64,000 nucleotides of DNA, from contig NZ_JANADR010000001.1 of the NCBI RefSeq assembly GCF_024199925.1, forward strand, positions 5,273,501-5,337,500, given 5' to 3'. The translations under genes and the position numbers were made by a program. Positions 43,382 through 53,203 of the stretch are shown piece by piece; position 1 is the stretch's first letter, and every line of letters begins with the position of its first letter. The notes beneath the pieces are model-generated. The model was not told the DNA's origin. It saw nothing but the letters and a program-made list of their open reading frames with translations, and made no database searches. This DNA is from Bradyrhizobium sp. CCGUVB1N3. GTDB lineage: Bacteria; Pseudomonadota; Alphaproteobacteria; Rhizobiales; Xanthobacteraceae.

Positions 43382-44182
43382 TCAGCTGCCATTGATGAAG
43401 TTTCGCGCGATCTCAGTGACGCCAAAGCTGCCGAGATCGTCGTGTCCGCCACCGGGGATGCGAACAAATCGCTTCGGTTCATGAGCCAGCGCAAACAGCC
43501 TCTCACCAAATACGATCGGAATGGTCGGGTCCTGCGCGCCATGCATGATCAGGAGCGGCACCGTGACGCGCGTGATCCGCTCGTCCGAGTGAAACCGGTC
43601 GCGCATCAAGTAGCGGACCGGAACGAACCAGAAATGCGAGGCAGCGACGTCGACCGTCGACGTATAGGGAGCTTCGAGGATCAGCTTCCCGACCGGATGC
43701 TCGGACGCGATCGCAACGGCGACACCGGTCCCGAGCGAGAATCCCCAGGCGACGATGCGTTGGGCGTCATAGCGTGCCGTCGCGAACGAATAGGCGGCCG
43801 CGGCATCGCGCAGCAGGCCCTGTTCGCTCGGCGCACCGCTCGAGCCGGCATAGCCGCGATAGGACAGCGCGACGAGGCCGGTGCCGTCGGCCGTCATGGC
43901 CCTGAAGCGATCGACGCCGCCGGCGAGAAAATCGCCATTGCCGGGGAAGTAGAGGATCACCGGACGGCCGGGCTTTGCCGGCACGTGCCAGACGATGACC
44001 TTCTCGCCATCCGACGTGGTGAGCACATGCTCTTCCGCCTCGGGAAGGCCTGCGGCATCCGGCGGCGTTCGACCGACCGGCGGAATCGGGAACAGCATGT
44101 CGCGCTGCCTTACATACAGCACGACGAGACCGGCGAGATAGCCGGTCGCGATGACGATGGCGATCCACTTCAGGAATGTCAT
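43382..44182 (-). CDS. Alpha/beta hydrolase, BEM46-like, membrane-anchored
   Basis: This encodes 266 aa. One N-terminal hydrophobic anchor (LKWIAIVIATGYLAGLVVLYV) is followed by an alpha/beta hydrolase domain. Nucleophile S149 lies in GFSLG; the acid is in MHGAQDPTIP and the His in GGGHDDLG. The oxyanion segment YFPGNGDF is typical of the BEM46 group. It may act on small esters or lipids near the membrane, but the substrate is unknown. A 56-aa gene lies upstream on the same strand. Confidence 0.87.
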   Translation of the reverse strand: MTFLKWIAIVIATGYLAGLVVLYVRQRDMLFPIPPVGRTPPDAAGLPEAEEHVLTTSDGEKVIVWHVPAKPGRPVILYFPGNGDFLAGGVDRFRAMTADGTGLVALSYRGYAGSSGAPSEQGLLRDAAAAYSFATARYDAQRIVAWGFSLGTGVAVAIASEHPVGKLILEAPYTSTVDVAASHFWFVPVRYLMRDRFHSDERITRVTVPLLIMHGAQDPTIPIVFGERLFALAHEPKRFVRIPGGGHDDLGSFGVTEIARNFINGS

Positions 44183-44204
44183 GGCTGCACAGCCGATCGG
44201 TGGC

Positions 44205-44375
44205 TCAAGCCTTGCGACGGCTTCGCAGCAATTTCAGGACGTCCGGCCGGATGCTTGCTGGAATCTCGCGACAACCGCACGCCGCCCTGTGGGCCGCGTG
44301 CCAGGTGATGCGCTGCGCGCGCGTCGCTTTGGGCGGCATGGGATTGGACCGGTGCCATTCCTTGTTGATGGCCAC
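44205..44375 (-). CDS. 56-aa conserved small protein, unknown function
   Basis: This short gene starts at a GTG with GGGAG 6 bp upstream and ends at TGA 44205. The product begins AINKEWHRSNPMPPKA after the initiator and contains QRITWHAAHRAACGCREIP, a short Trp/His/Cys-rich pattern. The Trp-His and Cys-x-Cys spacing looks like a small protein family I recall from other bacteria with the form NPMP...QRI.WH..H..CGCR, but I cannot name it. The residues could bind a metal. It lies between pntB and the hydrolase gene and may be read from the pnt promoter. Confidence 0.7.
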   Translation of the reverse strand: MAINKEWHRSNPMPPKATRAQRITWHAAHRAACGCREIPASIRPDVLKLLRSRRKA

Positions 44376-44395
44376 GGTCCGCTCCCGAAGCGCTG

Positions 44396-45793
44396 TTACA
44401 TCGCCTTGACGATGTTCTCGGTGACCTTCTTGGCGTCGCCGAGCAGCATCATGGTGTTGTCGCGGTAGAACAGCGGATTGTCGATGCCGGCGTAGCCGGA
44501 CGCCAGCGAGCGCTTGATGAACATCACGGTACCGGCCTTCCAGACCTGGAGCACTGGCATGCCGTAGATCGGCGAGGTCTTGTCCTCTTCGGCGGCGGGG
44601 TTGGTGACGTCGTTGGCGCCGATCACGAAGGCGATGTCGGCCTGCGCGAATTCGGAGTTGATGTCCTCGAGCTCGAACACCTCGTCATAGGGCACGTTGG
44701 CTTCGGCCAGCAGCACGTTCATGTGGCCGGGCATGCGGCCTGCGACCGGGTGGATGGCGTACTTCACCTCCACGCCTTCCTTCTTCAGGATGTCGCCCAT
44801 TTCGCGCAGCGCGTGCTGGGCCTGTGCCACCGCCATGCCGTAGCCGGGCACGATGATGACCTTCTGCGCATTCTTCATGATGAAGGCCGCATCGTCCGCA
44901 GAACCGAGCTTGGCAGGCTTCTGCTCTCCGGTGCCGCCACCGGCTGCCGCCGTCTCGCCACCAAAACCGCCGAGGATGACCGAGATGAAGGACCGGTTCA
45001 TCGCGTGGCACATGATGTAAGACAGAATCGCGCCGGAGGAGCCAACCAGCGCGCCGGTGATGATCAGCGCCGAATTGCCGAGCGTGAAGCCGATGCCAGC
45101 CGCGGCCCACCCCGAATAGGAGTTCAGCATCGAGATCACGACCGGCATGTCGGCGCCGCCGATCGGGATGATCATGAGCACGCCGAGCACGAGCGCCAGA
45201 ATGACGTTGAGCCAGAAGAACACCGGGCTGCCGGTGACGACGAGCCCGACGATGCACGCGACCAGTGCGACCGCGAGCGCAATGTTGATGAGGTGCCGCG
45301 CCGGCAGGATGATCGGCGCGCCGCTCATGCGGGCCGACAGCTTCAGGAACGCGATCACCGAGCCGGTGAAGGTCAGCGCGCCGATGGCGACGCCGAGCGA
45401 CATTTCGACCAGGCTCTGGGTGTGGATGTTGCCGGGAGTGCCGATGTCGAAGGCTTCCGGCGCATAGAACGCGCCGGCGGCGACCAGCACTGCGGCCATG
45501 CCGACCAGCGAGTGGAAGGCAGCGACCAGCTCCGGCATCGAGGTCATCGGCACGCGCCGCGCGACCACCGCGCCGATCGCAGCACCGATGGCGATGCCGA
45601 CGATGACGAGCAGCCAGGCGAGACCGTCGGCCGGCGGATGGTTGGCAAGCGTGGTGGCGACCGCGATCGCCATGCCGATCATGCCGAACAGGTTGCCCTG
45701 GCGCGAAGAGGCCGGGCTGGAAAGGCCGCGCAGCGACAGGATGAACAGCACACCCGCCACGAGATACAACAATGCAGAGAGATTAGCGTTCAT
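44396..45793 (-). CDS. pntB: NAD(P) transhydrogenase subunit beta
   Basis: This encodes 465 aa. PntB has about nine N-terminal membrane helices and a C-terminal soluble domain III that binds NADP(H), visible from IIVPGYGMAVAQAQHALREM through PVAGRMPGHMNVLLAEA. The complex transfers hydride from NADH to NADP+ using the proton gradient. It is the last gene of pntAA-AB-B. A 20-bp gap separates it from the 56-aa gene downstream. Confidence 0.97.
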   Translation of the reverse strand: MNANLSALLYLVAGVLFILSLRGLSSPASSRQGNLFGMIGMAIAVATTLANHPPADGLAWLLVIVGIAIGAAIGAVVARRVPMTSMPELVAAFHSLVGMAAVLVAAGAFYAPEAFDIGTPGNIHTQSLVEMSLGVAIGALTFTGSVIAFLKLSARMSGAPIILPARHLINIALAVALVACIVGLVVTGSPVFFWLNVILALVLGVLMIIPIGGADMPVVISMLNSYSGWAAAGIGFTLGNSALIITGALVGSSGAILSYIMCHAMNRSFISVILGGFGGETAAAGGGTGEQKPAKLGSADDAAFIMKNAQKVIIVPGYGMAVAQAQHALREMGDILKKEGVEVKYAIHPVAGRMPGHMNVLLAEANVPYDEVFELEDINSEFAQADIAFVIGANDVTNPAAEEDKTSPIYGMPVLQVWKAGTVMFIKRSLASGYAGIDNPLFYRDNTMMLLGDAKKVTENIVKAM

Positions 45794-45832
45794 CTCAGGT
45801 CCCCATCTATCCCATCAGCCCGAGGTGGCCGC

Positions 45833-46150
45833 TTACTTGGCCTTCTTCTTGTACATCGCCAGCATGCGCTGGGTGACAAGGAAGCCGCCGAAGATATTGA
45901 TGCAGGCGAAGATCAGCGCGATGAAGCCGAAGCCGCGCGCCCAGCCCGAGCCGCTCGACACGTTCGCAACGCCGCCCGCGAGCAGCGCGCCGACCACGAT
46001 CACCGAGGAGATCGCGTTGGTGACGCTCATCAGCGGCGTATGCAGCGCCGGCGTCACCGACCACACCACGAAATAGCCGACGAACACCGCCAGCACGAAA
46101 ATTGACAGCCGGAAGATGAAGGGATCGACGACCTGTGCGACGTGCTCCAT
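45833..46150 (-). CDS. pntAB: NAD(P) transhydrogenase subunit alpha part 2
   Basis: This encodes 105 aa with three to four membrane helices. It is the membrane part of the alpha subunit, separate from the NAD-binding part, as is usual in alphaproteobacteria. The conserved transmembrane segment [20 protein letters not shown] is present. It lies between pntAA (11 bp upstream) and pntB (39 bp downstream). Confidence 0.95.
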   Translation of the reverse strand: MEHVAQVVDPFIFRLSIFVLAVFVGYFVVWSVTPALHTPLMSVTNAISSVIVVGALLAGGVANVSSGSGWARGFGFIALIFACINIFGGFLVTQRMLAMYKKKAK

Positions 46151-46161
46151 GGCTGCTCTCC

Positions 46162-47289
46162 TTAACTCTTCGGCTGGAAGTTCGGGTGAATGACGGCGCC
46201 GTCCTTGGTCAGGGCGGTCGCCTTCACGAGCTCGTCGTCCCAGTTCACGGCAAGCTTCTTCTCTTTCTTGTCGATCATCGTCTCGATGAAGGAGAACAGG
46301 TTGCGCGCGTAAAGGCCGGACGCCGAGGCCGCGACGCGGCCGGCAACATTGGTGTAGCCGACGATCTTGATGCCATCGACCTCGGCGACTTCGCCGGCCT
46401 TGGCACCTTCGACGTTGCCGCCGCGCTCGACGGCGAGGTCGACCAGCACCGAACCCGGCTTCATCGACTTGACCATCTCGGCGCTGACGAGCTTCGGCGC
46501 GGGCCGGCCCGGGATCAGCGCCGTCGTGATCACGATGTCCTGCTTCTTGATGTGCTCGGCGGTCAGCGCGGCCTGCTTGGCCTGGTATTCCTTGGACATT
46601 TCCTTGGCGTAGCCGCCGGCGGTCTGCGCGTTCTTGAACTCCTCGTCCTCGACGGCGAGGAACTTTGCGCCGAGCGATTCGACCTGCTCCTTGGTGGCGG
46701 GGCGCACGTCGGTCGCGGTGACGATCGCGCCGAGACGGCGCGCGGTCGCGATCGCCTGGAGGCCGGCGACGCCGACGCCCATCACGAACACCTTTGCAGC
46801 GGGCACGGTGCCCGCCGCGGTCATCATCATCGGGAAGGCGCGGCCGAAGGCTTCGGCGCCCTCGATCACGGCGCGGTAGCCGGCAAGGTTCGCCTGCGAC
46901 GACAGCACGTCCATCACCTGGGCGCGCGTGATGCGCGGCATCAGTTCCATGGCGAAGGCGGCGATACCGGCATCGGCCATCGTCTTCAGCGCGGCGTCAT
47001 TGCCATAGGGGTCCATGATGGCGATGACCAGCGCGCCGCGCTTGTACTGGCCGAGCTCGGACGCCTCGGGGCGCTTCACCTTGATGATGATGTCGGCATC
47101 AGCAAGCGCATCGGCGCTGACGGTCGCGCCGGCGGCGGTGTAGTCGGAATCGAGCAGGCCCGACTTGACGCCGGCACCGGGCTCGACGGCGATCTCGGCG
47201 CCCAGAGCCTTGAACTTCTTCACCGTATCCGGCGAAGCGGCGACCCGCGACTCCGACGGATCGATTTCCTTGGCAACGGCAATCTTCAT
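46162..47289 (-). CDS. pntAA: NAD(P) transhydrogenase subunit alpha part 1
   Basis: This encodes 375 aa. The soluble NAD-binding domain has the Rossmann motif [22 protein letters not shown] and the PntA segment [15 protein letters not shown] 47289 is chosen over an upstream start at 47322 because [17 protein letters not shown] is the family N-terminus and an SD-like GGAGG precedes it. It lacks membrane segments, which are in pntAB. First gene of the operon. Confidence 0.96.
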   Translation of the reverse strand: MKIAVAKEIDPSESRVAASPDTVKKFKALGAEIAVEPGAGVKSGLLDSDYTAAGATVSADALADADIIIKVKRPEASELGQYKRGALVIAIMDPYGNDAALKTMADAGIAAFAMELMPRITRAQVMDVLSSQANLAGYRAVIEGAEAFGRAFPMMMTAAGTVPAAKVFVMGVGVAGLQAIATARRLGAIVTATDVRPATKEQVESLGAKFLAVEDEEFKNAQTAGGYAKEMSKEYQAKQAALTAEHIKKQDIVITTALIPGRPAPKLVSAEMVKSMKPGSVLVDLAVERGGNVEGAKAGEVAEVDGIKIVGYTNVAGRVAASASGLYARNLFSFIETMIDKKEKKLAVNWDDELVKATALTKDGAVIHPNFQPKS

Positions 47290-47425
47290 GAGGCCTCCGG
47301 CGGCGCGGGACAGCGCGCACACGAATTTAGCGTTACTCCCGCAACGTTGGATACCGGTTTTGGAACCGGCTTGTCTGCAAATTTTCTGAGCAACCGCCGC
47401 CTTTGGCGGTGCAGCCGACGATGGA

Positions 47426-47578
47426 TCAGGTCAGGAAGATCGCCATCAGGATGACGATGAGCGCGACCGTGGCCGTGCCATACTTCACCAGCTTGATGAA
47501 GCCCTCATAGGTCTGCTCGTGGGCAACGTAGTCGTTGCCGTCGGCGGTGGTGTACGCCACTTCGCTATGGTCAGCCAT
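47426..47578 (-). CDS. aa3-type cytochrome c oxidase subunit IV
   Basis: This encodes 50 aa. It matches the small bacterial COX subunit IV family (COX4_pro_2): a short soluble start (MADHSEVAYTTADGNDYVAHEQTYEGF) and one membrane helix (ATVALIVILMAIFLT). It associates with aa3 oxidase at the inner membrane. The frame extends to 47647, but ATG 47578 fits the family. The other cox genes are not in the window. Confidence 0.88.
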   Translation of the reverse strand: MADHSEVAYTTADGNDYVAHEQTYEGFIKLVKYGTATVALIVILMAIFLT

Positions 47579-47828
47579 GGATGTCCCCAGTCGAAAGTCG
47601 AATTCTTGGCTGGCAATACCGCAATCCGCCGGGCAGGGCAACGGCACAGCTGCTCAGTTTTCCCGCAAATCGGCTCATTTGGATTCCCGATTGTTGGGGG
47701 CATCCGCTGCTCGCGGGCGGACGCCCCGCCCATCTGATCCGAGACGGCAATCAAGATGGCCTGGACTGGCCTTTGATGATCGGCAGCCCCAAGGCAAACG
47801 CGTACCGCATCGACGGCCTCCTCGCCCC

Positions 47829-50822
47829 CTACGGTGAAACGGCAAGACCCAACGCGGCACGAATCGTTCCGATCGGCTCGATGCCGTCTGCATTGAGGCG
47901 CTTCCGCACGGACTTGCCGTCCTTGTCCCTCACGGACACGTCGTCGAGGCCGGCGAGGAACCGATGCGCGATGTGGAAGCCGAGCGCGCGATAGACCTCG
48001 AACTGCTCCTCCGAGAAGAACTGGTCTCCCGTGGACTCGTGCGGAAAGCGCTCGTAGCGGCGCGCATAGTCACGGATGTAGTCGTTCTCGTCGCCGGTGA
48101 GCGACGACTTGATATAGATGAGATAGCCGATGTCTCCCCCGCCATAATCGATCGTGCCGATCGCAACGTGGGGGCCGTCTGACGATTTGGGCGTCGGCGT
48201 CGGAGGCTTTCCCGCATTGCAGGCCATCCAGCCCAGCGTACAGGTCCGAATCGGCGACCAAGGCAGATCGATGATGATGCCGAGATCGATGCGCGCGTAT
48301 CTCTGCAGCGTGACGAGCGAGGAGGAGTTCATCGGCGCATCAGCCTCGGCGTCGACGGCAATGATGACCCTGCAACGGCGCCGCAACAGCTCGTAGACGC
48401 CGAGATTCTCGATGTGCCCTCCGTCCGTCAGATAGACGGCGTCGCTGTTCTCGTAGAGTCGGCCCGATATTTCCGACCAGAGATAGAACGGCGACGGCCG
48501 TCGCCGCACCTCGCCGTTGTTCTCGGCGTAGCGCGGATTCTTGAGCCAGAAGCCGAGACGCACGTTCAGCAAGGCGAGCGTCGGTGTCAGCGCCCTGATG
48601 GAATCCGATCCCATGTTGGACGAGGCGGCCGCGCCGGAGATTGCCAGTGCCGTCGCCAGATCGAGACCGCGATCGCCGCTCTCGAATTTCAGCGTCGGCG
48701 CGTAGCCGGTCGCCTCGCTTCCCACGCACAATGGCGCGAACACGAAGAAATCGGCGTTGCGGCCTCTGCGGTTGGCGAAGTCGGAGCCCTGGATGTTGAG
48801 CGCCGTGTTGATCAGGTGATAGGGAGCATGGAGCTTTCCATGGGCGCAGAGCGAGCTGAGCTTGAGCTCGTCCAGAGGTTCGAGGTCACGCCCCTGGTCG
48901 ATGCTCGCGACGTTCCGAGCCGGCTTGTGGCGGACGTCCGTGTCCGGCGCATGCTCGTTTCGCGGCAGCGGCTTGAACAGGAACGCCTTGCTCAGGCGGT
49001 CCCGATAGAGACGATGCAGCGAGTTGGCGTTCGGCGCGAGACACCACGAGCAGCGGAACAGCACGATCGCGAAAATGAGATACAGCGCGATCACCGACCA
49101 GCGTACGCTCTCGCCGAACCGAGGCTTGAAGGCATCGATCGCGCCGCCGAGGCCGAACGAGCGAAGCGCATGCGATATCGTGCCGGCGGCCGAATTCACC
49201 CAGCCCGGCGCGTGCTCGATTTGCCGCCCTTCGCGGATTTTTCTCGTGTGTGCACGCTGCGTCGTTCTGTCTTTTATTTCAGCGCTTAGGGTTCCGGCAT
49301 CGGAGTCGAATTGAAGCTTTCCGGACAGGTGGGTCTTCGATCTCCTGACCGTATCGATCTGGTCGAGCGAGGGCCATTCGATCACCGCGTTCGGACAGAC
49401 GCGCTGCGGCAAAAGCTTGTCGTTGGTGATGCCCCAGAAGGTCAGATAGAGATAGGCGATCCAGATCAGCAACGGCAACGCCGCGCCGGCGATCCAGATC
49501 GCCAGGTTGGCGGAGTGGGCCAGCACGATCGCCAGCAAGTCGGAGGTCCCCTTCCCCTTCAGCAGGGCCGCGAATTGCTGCCTGAAGAGCGTGACGGCGG
49601 CGGCGATAGGCGCGGTGATCGCGGCCAGGGACTTCAGCCACGTCACGGCGACGCCTGCGACGACGCCGAGCCCGGCATCCGAAGCTGCATCCGCATTGTC
49701 GAACATTTCAGCGATCATGAACGGCTGAAACTCGAAGAAGGCGATCAGGAAGAGCAGCACGAGATAAGTCGCAGCTATCGTCGGCAAACGACCGAACAAC
49801 ACCGCGCCTGTGCTGTTGTCCTGCTGCGTTCTGAGGCCGCGAAATTCCTGCAGCCTGTTCGCCGGCAGATACGATCGCCAAATCGCCCACCAGAAGAAGA
49901 ACATGACCAGCCCCGCGATGCTCGCGGTGAGCGTGAGGCCGAAATGATCGACCGGCATGAACCGCGCCAGATCGCAGATCACCCCCAACGTGATCGCGAT
50001 TCCCGCCCCGTATGCAAATAACTCCCAGCGGTCTCGTCTGATCTCGTCGAGCGTATCGCCATATCGTCGCGACGGCGCCCCGTAGCGCAACCGGCCGACG
50101 ACATAGATTGCCAGGCCGAGGACCAGGCCGATCAGGGAGAAGAAGCCTATCCTTTCGGAAATCCAGTGCAGCCGGTCGCAGTCGTTGTTGACGGACACGC
50201 CAAAGACGTTCGCCGCATAGAGCGCGGAACGAGCGGGATTCGACATGATGGTGACGATGGCCAGCACCAGAACGATCGGCAGCGTGAGCCCCACATTGGC
50301 CACCAGCCCACGGACCACGATCGCAAGGCCGGTCAGGAGGTCGCGCGCGCCGGCCGGAACGAGATAGTTCGAATAGTTGCGGATATGGCCGACTTCGGGC
50401 GTGTCGCTGACTTCGCTCGCCTTGGCGCTCTTCGCGCCGGGATTCGGTGGCTGGCCGAACACGAAGCGCTTTGCGACCGTCATGGTCGCCGTCAACGAGC
50501 TTCCGATATAACCACCCCCCGAGACCGTGGAGAGATAGTCGATCCGCTTGATCACGTCGTGATGGTTCAGCGCCTGAAGCACCCCGAGGCAGACCGCGGA
50601 GGAACGGATGCCACCGCCGGAAAGCGCCAACCCGACGACGTCGATGGTCTGCCCGGGCTTGAGCTGCGCAGTCTCGATCTGGCGGCCGGCCTCCCGACGC
50701 GTATTGATGGCTTCGATCTCGCTCTTGACGAGGGCTTGGTGTTTCTCGCCCCAAGGCCGGAAGTCGATCGTCCCCGTGCTCGACGGGTGATCCTCGCCAG
50801 ACGCATGCACATGCTCGGCCAT
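47829..50822 (-). CDS. Large membrane patatin-like phospholipase
   Basis: This encodes 997 aa. The N-terminus holds the patatin oxyanion loop ALSGGGIRSSA (about 66-76) and the nucleophile S101 in STVSGGGYIG; the usual GxSxG is TVSGG. The catalytic Asp is D800 in LTDGGHIENLGVYEL. About seven or eight hydrophobic segments lie in the stretch between about 165 and 600. Ser and Asp are thus 699 residues apart, so the patatin fold is split by a large membrane insertion. It probably hydrolyses lipids at the membrane. No signal peptide is visible. It stands alone between the COX subunit and a TetR remnant. Confidence 0.88.
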   Translation of the reverse strand: MAEHVHASGEDHPSSTGTIDFRPWGEKHQALVKSEIEAINTRREAGRQIETAQLKPGQTIDVVGLALSGGGIRSSAVCLGVLQALNHHDVIKRIDYLSTVSGGGYIGSSLTATMTVAKRFVFGQPPNPGAKSAKASEVSDTPEVGHIRNYSNYLVPAGARDLLTGLAIVVRGLVANVGLTLPIVLVLAIVTIMSNPARSALYAANVFGVSVNNDCDRLHWISERIGFFSLIGLVLGLAIYVVGRLRYGAPSRRYGDTLDEIRRDRWELFAYGAGIAITLGVICDLARFMPVDHFGLTLTASIAGLVMFFFWWAIWRSYLPANRLQEFRGLRTQQDNSTGAVLFGRLPTIAATYLVLLFLIAFFEFQPFMIAEMFDNADAASDAGLGVVAGVAVTWLKSLAAITAPIAAAVTLFRQQFAALLKGKGTSDLLAIVLAHSANLAIWIAGAALPLLIWIAYLYLTFWGITNDKLLPQRVCPNAVIEWPSLDQIDTVRRSKTHLSGKLQFDSDAGTLSAEIKDRTTQRAHTRKIREGRQIEHAPGWVNSAAGTISHALRSFGLGGAIDAFKPRFGESVRWSVIALYLIFAIVLFRCSWCLAPNANSLHRLYRDRLSKAFLFKPLPRNEHAPDTDVRHKPARNVASIDQGRDLEPLDELKLSSLCAHGKLHAPYHLINTALNIQGSDFANRRGRNADFFVFAPLCVGSEATGYAPTLKFESGDRGLDLATALAISGAAASSNMGSDSIRALTPTLALLNVRLGFWLKNPRYAENNGEVRRRPSPFYLWSEISGRLYENSDAVYLTDGGHIENLGVYELLRRRCRVIIAVDAEADAPMNSSSLVTLQRYARIDLGIIIDLPWSPIRTCTLGWMACNAGKPPTPTPKSSDGPHVAIGTIDYGGGDIGYLIYIKSSLTGDENDYIRDYARRYERFPHESTGDQFFSEEQFEVYRALGFHIAHRFLAGLDDVSVRDKDGKSVRKRLNADGIEPIGTIRAALGLAVSP

Positions 50823-50855
50823 GGCTGCCTTCCCCCGGCGCCCAACTTAAATCAA

Positions 50856-51169
50856 TCAATAGTTGCAATATGAGGGGCCGGTGCCGCACAAGATTAGTCT
50901 TGCCGGTTTTCGCGAACGTTCAATCCCACGTAGCAGGATCGCCAGTCCCGTCTCGAAGGTGGCCTGGAAACGTGCCGGCAGGAAGAAGGGTGTGAAGGCT
51001 GCAAGTGCCCTGAAATGCAGGGCAATGACGTCGTTCGAGACCGGTTTCGCCGACAAGGGAGGCGCCCGCGGCACCGCGTCCACGAGCCGATGGCCGAGCT
51101 CGCGAAAAAATGTCGCAGCCGCGGCGCCCGTCAATCCCGTCGAGCGCTGAAGCAGGGTTCGCGCCGCTT
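50856..51169 (-). pseudogene. Remnant of a TetR-family regulator (C-terminal part)
   Basis: An open minus-strand frame continues from the end of pepF and reads as the C-terminal ligand domain of a TetR regulator: FFRELGHRLVDAV, then LHFRALAAFTPFFLPARFQATFETGLAILLRGIE. No ATG, SD or N-terminal HTH exists; the upstream bases are pepF. The last 20 or so residues look like random tail. It is probably a decayed gene rather than a working small protein. Confidence 0.5.
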
Positions 51170-53079
51170 CAGCCCATCGCCTCCAGCTCGTCGATCATGC
51201 CGGCGATCACGGAAAGGCCGCCGTCCCAGAATTCGGGGTCCTTGGCATCGAGCCCGAAAGGACGCAGCAGTTCGGAGTAGTGCTTGGTGCCGCCGGCAGC
51301 GAGCATGTCGAGATAGCGCTCGGCAAAGCCGTCGGCTGCATTCTCGTAGACCGCGTAGAGCGAGTTCACGAGGCAGTCGCCGAAGGCATAGGCGTAGACA
51401 TAGAACGGCGAATGGATGAAGTGCGGGATGTACATCCAGTAATTCTCGTAGCCCGCCTTGATCTCGATCGCCGGCCCCAGGCTCTCGCCCTGCACCGACA
51501 GCCAGATCTCGCCGAGCCGCGTCGCGGTGAGCTCGCCGTTCTTGCGCTCGGCATGGACGGCGCGCTCGAAGGAGTAGAACGCGATCTGCCGCACCACGGT
51601 GTTGATCATGTCCTCGACCTTGCCGGCGAGCAGCGCCTGGCGTTGCTTCGCGTTCCTGGTCTGCGCGAGCAGCCGCTTGAAGGTCAGCATCTCCCCGAAC
51701 ACGCTGGCGGTCTCGGCCAGCGTCAGCGGTGTCGGCGCCATCAGCGCGCCGTTCCTGGCCGCCAGCACCTGATGCACGCCGTGGCCGAGCTCGTGCGCCA
51801 GCGTCATCACGTCGCGCGGCTTGCCCTGATAGTTCATCAGCACGTAGGGGTGCGCCGACGGCGTGGTCGGATGCGAGAAGGCGCCCGGCGCCTTGCCGGG
51901 CCGAACCGGCGCATCGATCCAGCGATCGGTGAAGAAGCGCTCGGCGATGTCGGCCATGTCAGACGAGAAGCCGCGATAGGCCGTCAGCACCATGTTCCTC
52001 GCATCGGGCCAGGCGATGGTGTCGGTCGCGGCAAAGGGCAGCGGGGCGTTGCGATCCCAATAAGCGAGCCGCTTCCTCTTGAACCAGCGCGCCTTCAGCG
52101 CGTAATAGCGATGCGACAGTCTTGGATAGGCCGCGCGCACCGAGGCGACCAGCGCATCCACCACCTCGCGCTCGACGCGGTTGTTCAGATGCCGGGAATC
52201 CGCGACGTCCTTGAATCCGCGCCAGCGGTCGGAAATGTCCTTGTCCTTGGCGAGCGTGTTGGTGATCAGCGCAAAAGTGCGCTCATTGGCCTTGAAGGTT
52301 TTTGCCAAAGCTTCCGCCGCGGTCTTGCGCTTGGCGCCGTCGCGGTCCTGCAACAAGTTCAGCGTCGGCTCGATCGCGAGCTCTTTGGGCCCGACCTTGA
52401 AGCGCAGGCCGGAGATGGTCTGGTCGAACAGCCTGTTCCAGGCCGAATAGCCGGTCTGCGACTTTTCCAGGAAGAGCTGCTCGAGCTTGTCGTCGAGCTG
52501 ATACGGCTTCTCCTTGCGCAGATCCTCGATCCAGGGGCGATAATGCGCGAGCTCGGAAGCCTGCATCGCGCGGGTCAAAATATCGTCATCGATCCGGTTG
52601 AGCTCGAGCGCGAAGAACAGAAGATGGGTGTAGGCGGCCGTCAGCCGCTCTGACACATCGCCGTAAAACTTTGAAATCTTGGGATCAACGCTGTCGCCGG
52701 CGTGGACGAGCCCTGCATAGGAGCCGAGCCGGCCGGCGAGATCGTCGATCGCCTCGTAACGCCGCACGGCCTCCGCGAGCCATTTTCCGCCATCTTCCTT
52801 TGCTGTCCCTGTCGCGAGCTTGCCCTTGTAGTCCGTCTCGAACGCGACGCAATCGGCATCCATCTTCTCGAGATCGCGCGCCACTTCCGGCGCGGTGATC
52901 CCGGAATAGAGATCGGCGAGGTTCCACTCCGGAAGCTTGCCGGTTTTGCTGGCAGCTTTGCCGGAGGGTTTGGCTTTGGCGGCGGCTTTTCTGGTGATCG
53001 GCTTGCGGAGAACGGACGTGCTGAGAGCAGACTTGCTAAGAGCGGACTTGCTAAGGGCAGACTTGGAGCGCGAAGTCAT
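51169..53079 (-). CDS. pepF: Oligoendopeptidase F (M3 family)
   Basis: This encodes 636 aa. The zinc peptidase motif HELGH is at residues 429-433 (TLAHELGHGVHQ), and the family start LPEWNLADLYSG follows the N-terminal extension. It cuts short peptides in the cytoplasm. The first 50 residues are an added basic tail with KSALS repeated three times, encoded by 15-bp units near 53013-53062. The family does not need this tail. The gene diverges from an NtrC-type regulator. Confidence 0.94.
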   Translation of the reverse strand: MTSRSKSALSKSALSKSALSTSVLRKPITRKAAAKAKPSGKAASKTGKLPEWNLADLYSGITAPEVARDLEKMDADCVAFETDYKGKLATGTAKEDGGKWLAEAVRRYEAIDDLAGRLGSYAGLVHAGDSVDPKISKFYGDVSERLTAAYTHLLFFALELNRIDDDILTRAMQASELAHYRPWIEDLRKEKPYQLDDKLEQLFLEKSQTGYSAWNRLFDQTISGLRFKVGPKELAIEPTLNLLQDRDGAKRKTAAEALAKTFKANERTFALITNTLAKDKDISDRWRGFKDVADSRHLNNRVEREVVDALVASVRAAYPRLSHRYYALKARWFKRKRLAYWDRNAPLPFAATDTIAWPDARNMVLTAYRGFSSDMADIAERFFTDRWIDAPVRPGKAPGAFSHPTTPSAHPYVLMNYQGKPRDVMTLAHELGHGVHQVLAARNGALMAPTPLTLAETASVFGEMLTFKRLLAQTRNAKQRQALLAGKVEDMINTVVRQIAFYSFERAVHAERKNGELTATRLGEIWLSVQGESLGPAIEIKAGYENYWMYIPHFIHSPFYVYAYAFGDCLVNSLYAVYENAADGFAERYLDMLAAGGTKHYSELLRPFGLDAKDPEFWDGGLSVIAGMIDELEAMG

Positions 53080-53203
53080 TGTGCTGGAAACCTGTGTTCA
53101 ACGATCGCAATGGATGGGGTCAGCAAGGTTTAAGAGTGCGTTAATCGGCTTCGGCCAGAGTGCCCCGATTCGAGACAGATAGTTGTAGCGTGCGGGGAAC
53201 ACC

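Noticed and set aside
44723..46105. A 460-aa plus-strand open frame
   Set aside because: It is antisense to pntB and pntAB and is His/Asp/Arg-rich with no domain.
47581..47994. A 137-aa plus-strand open frame with MSPVESRILGWQYR
   Set aside because: It overlaps the patatin C-terminus and has no SD; codon pattern is unlike its neighbours.
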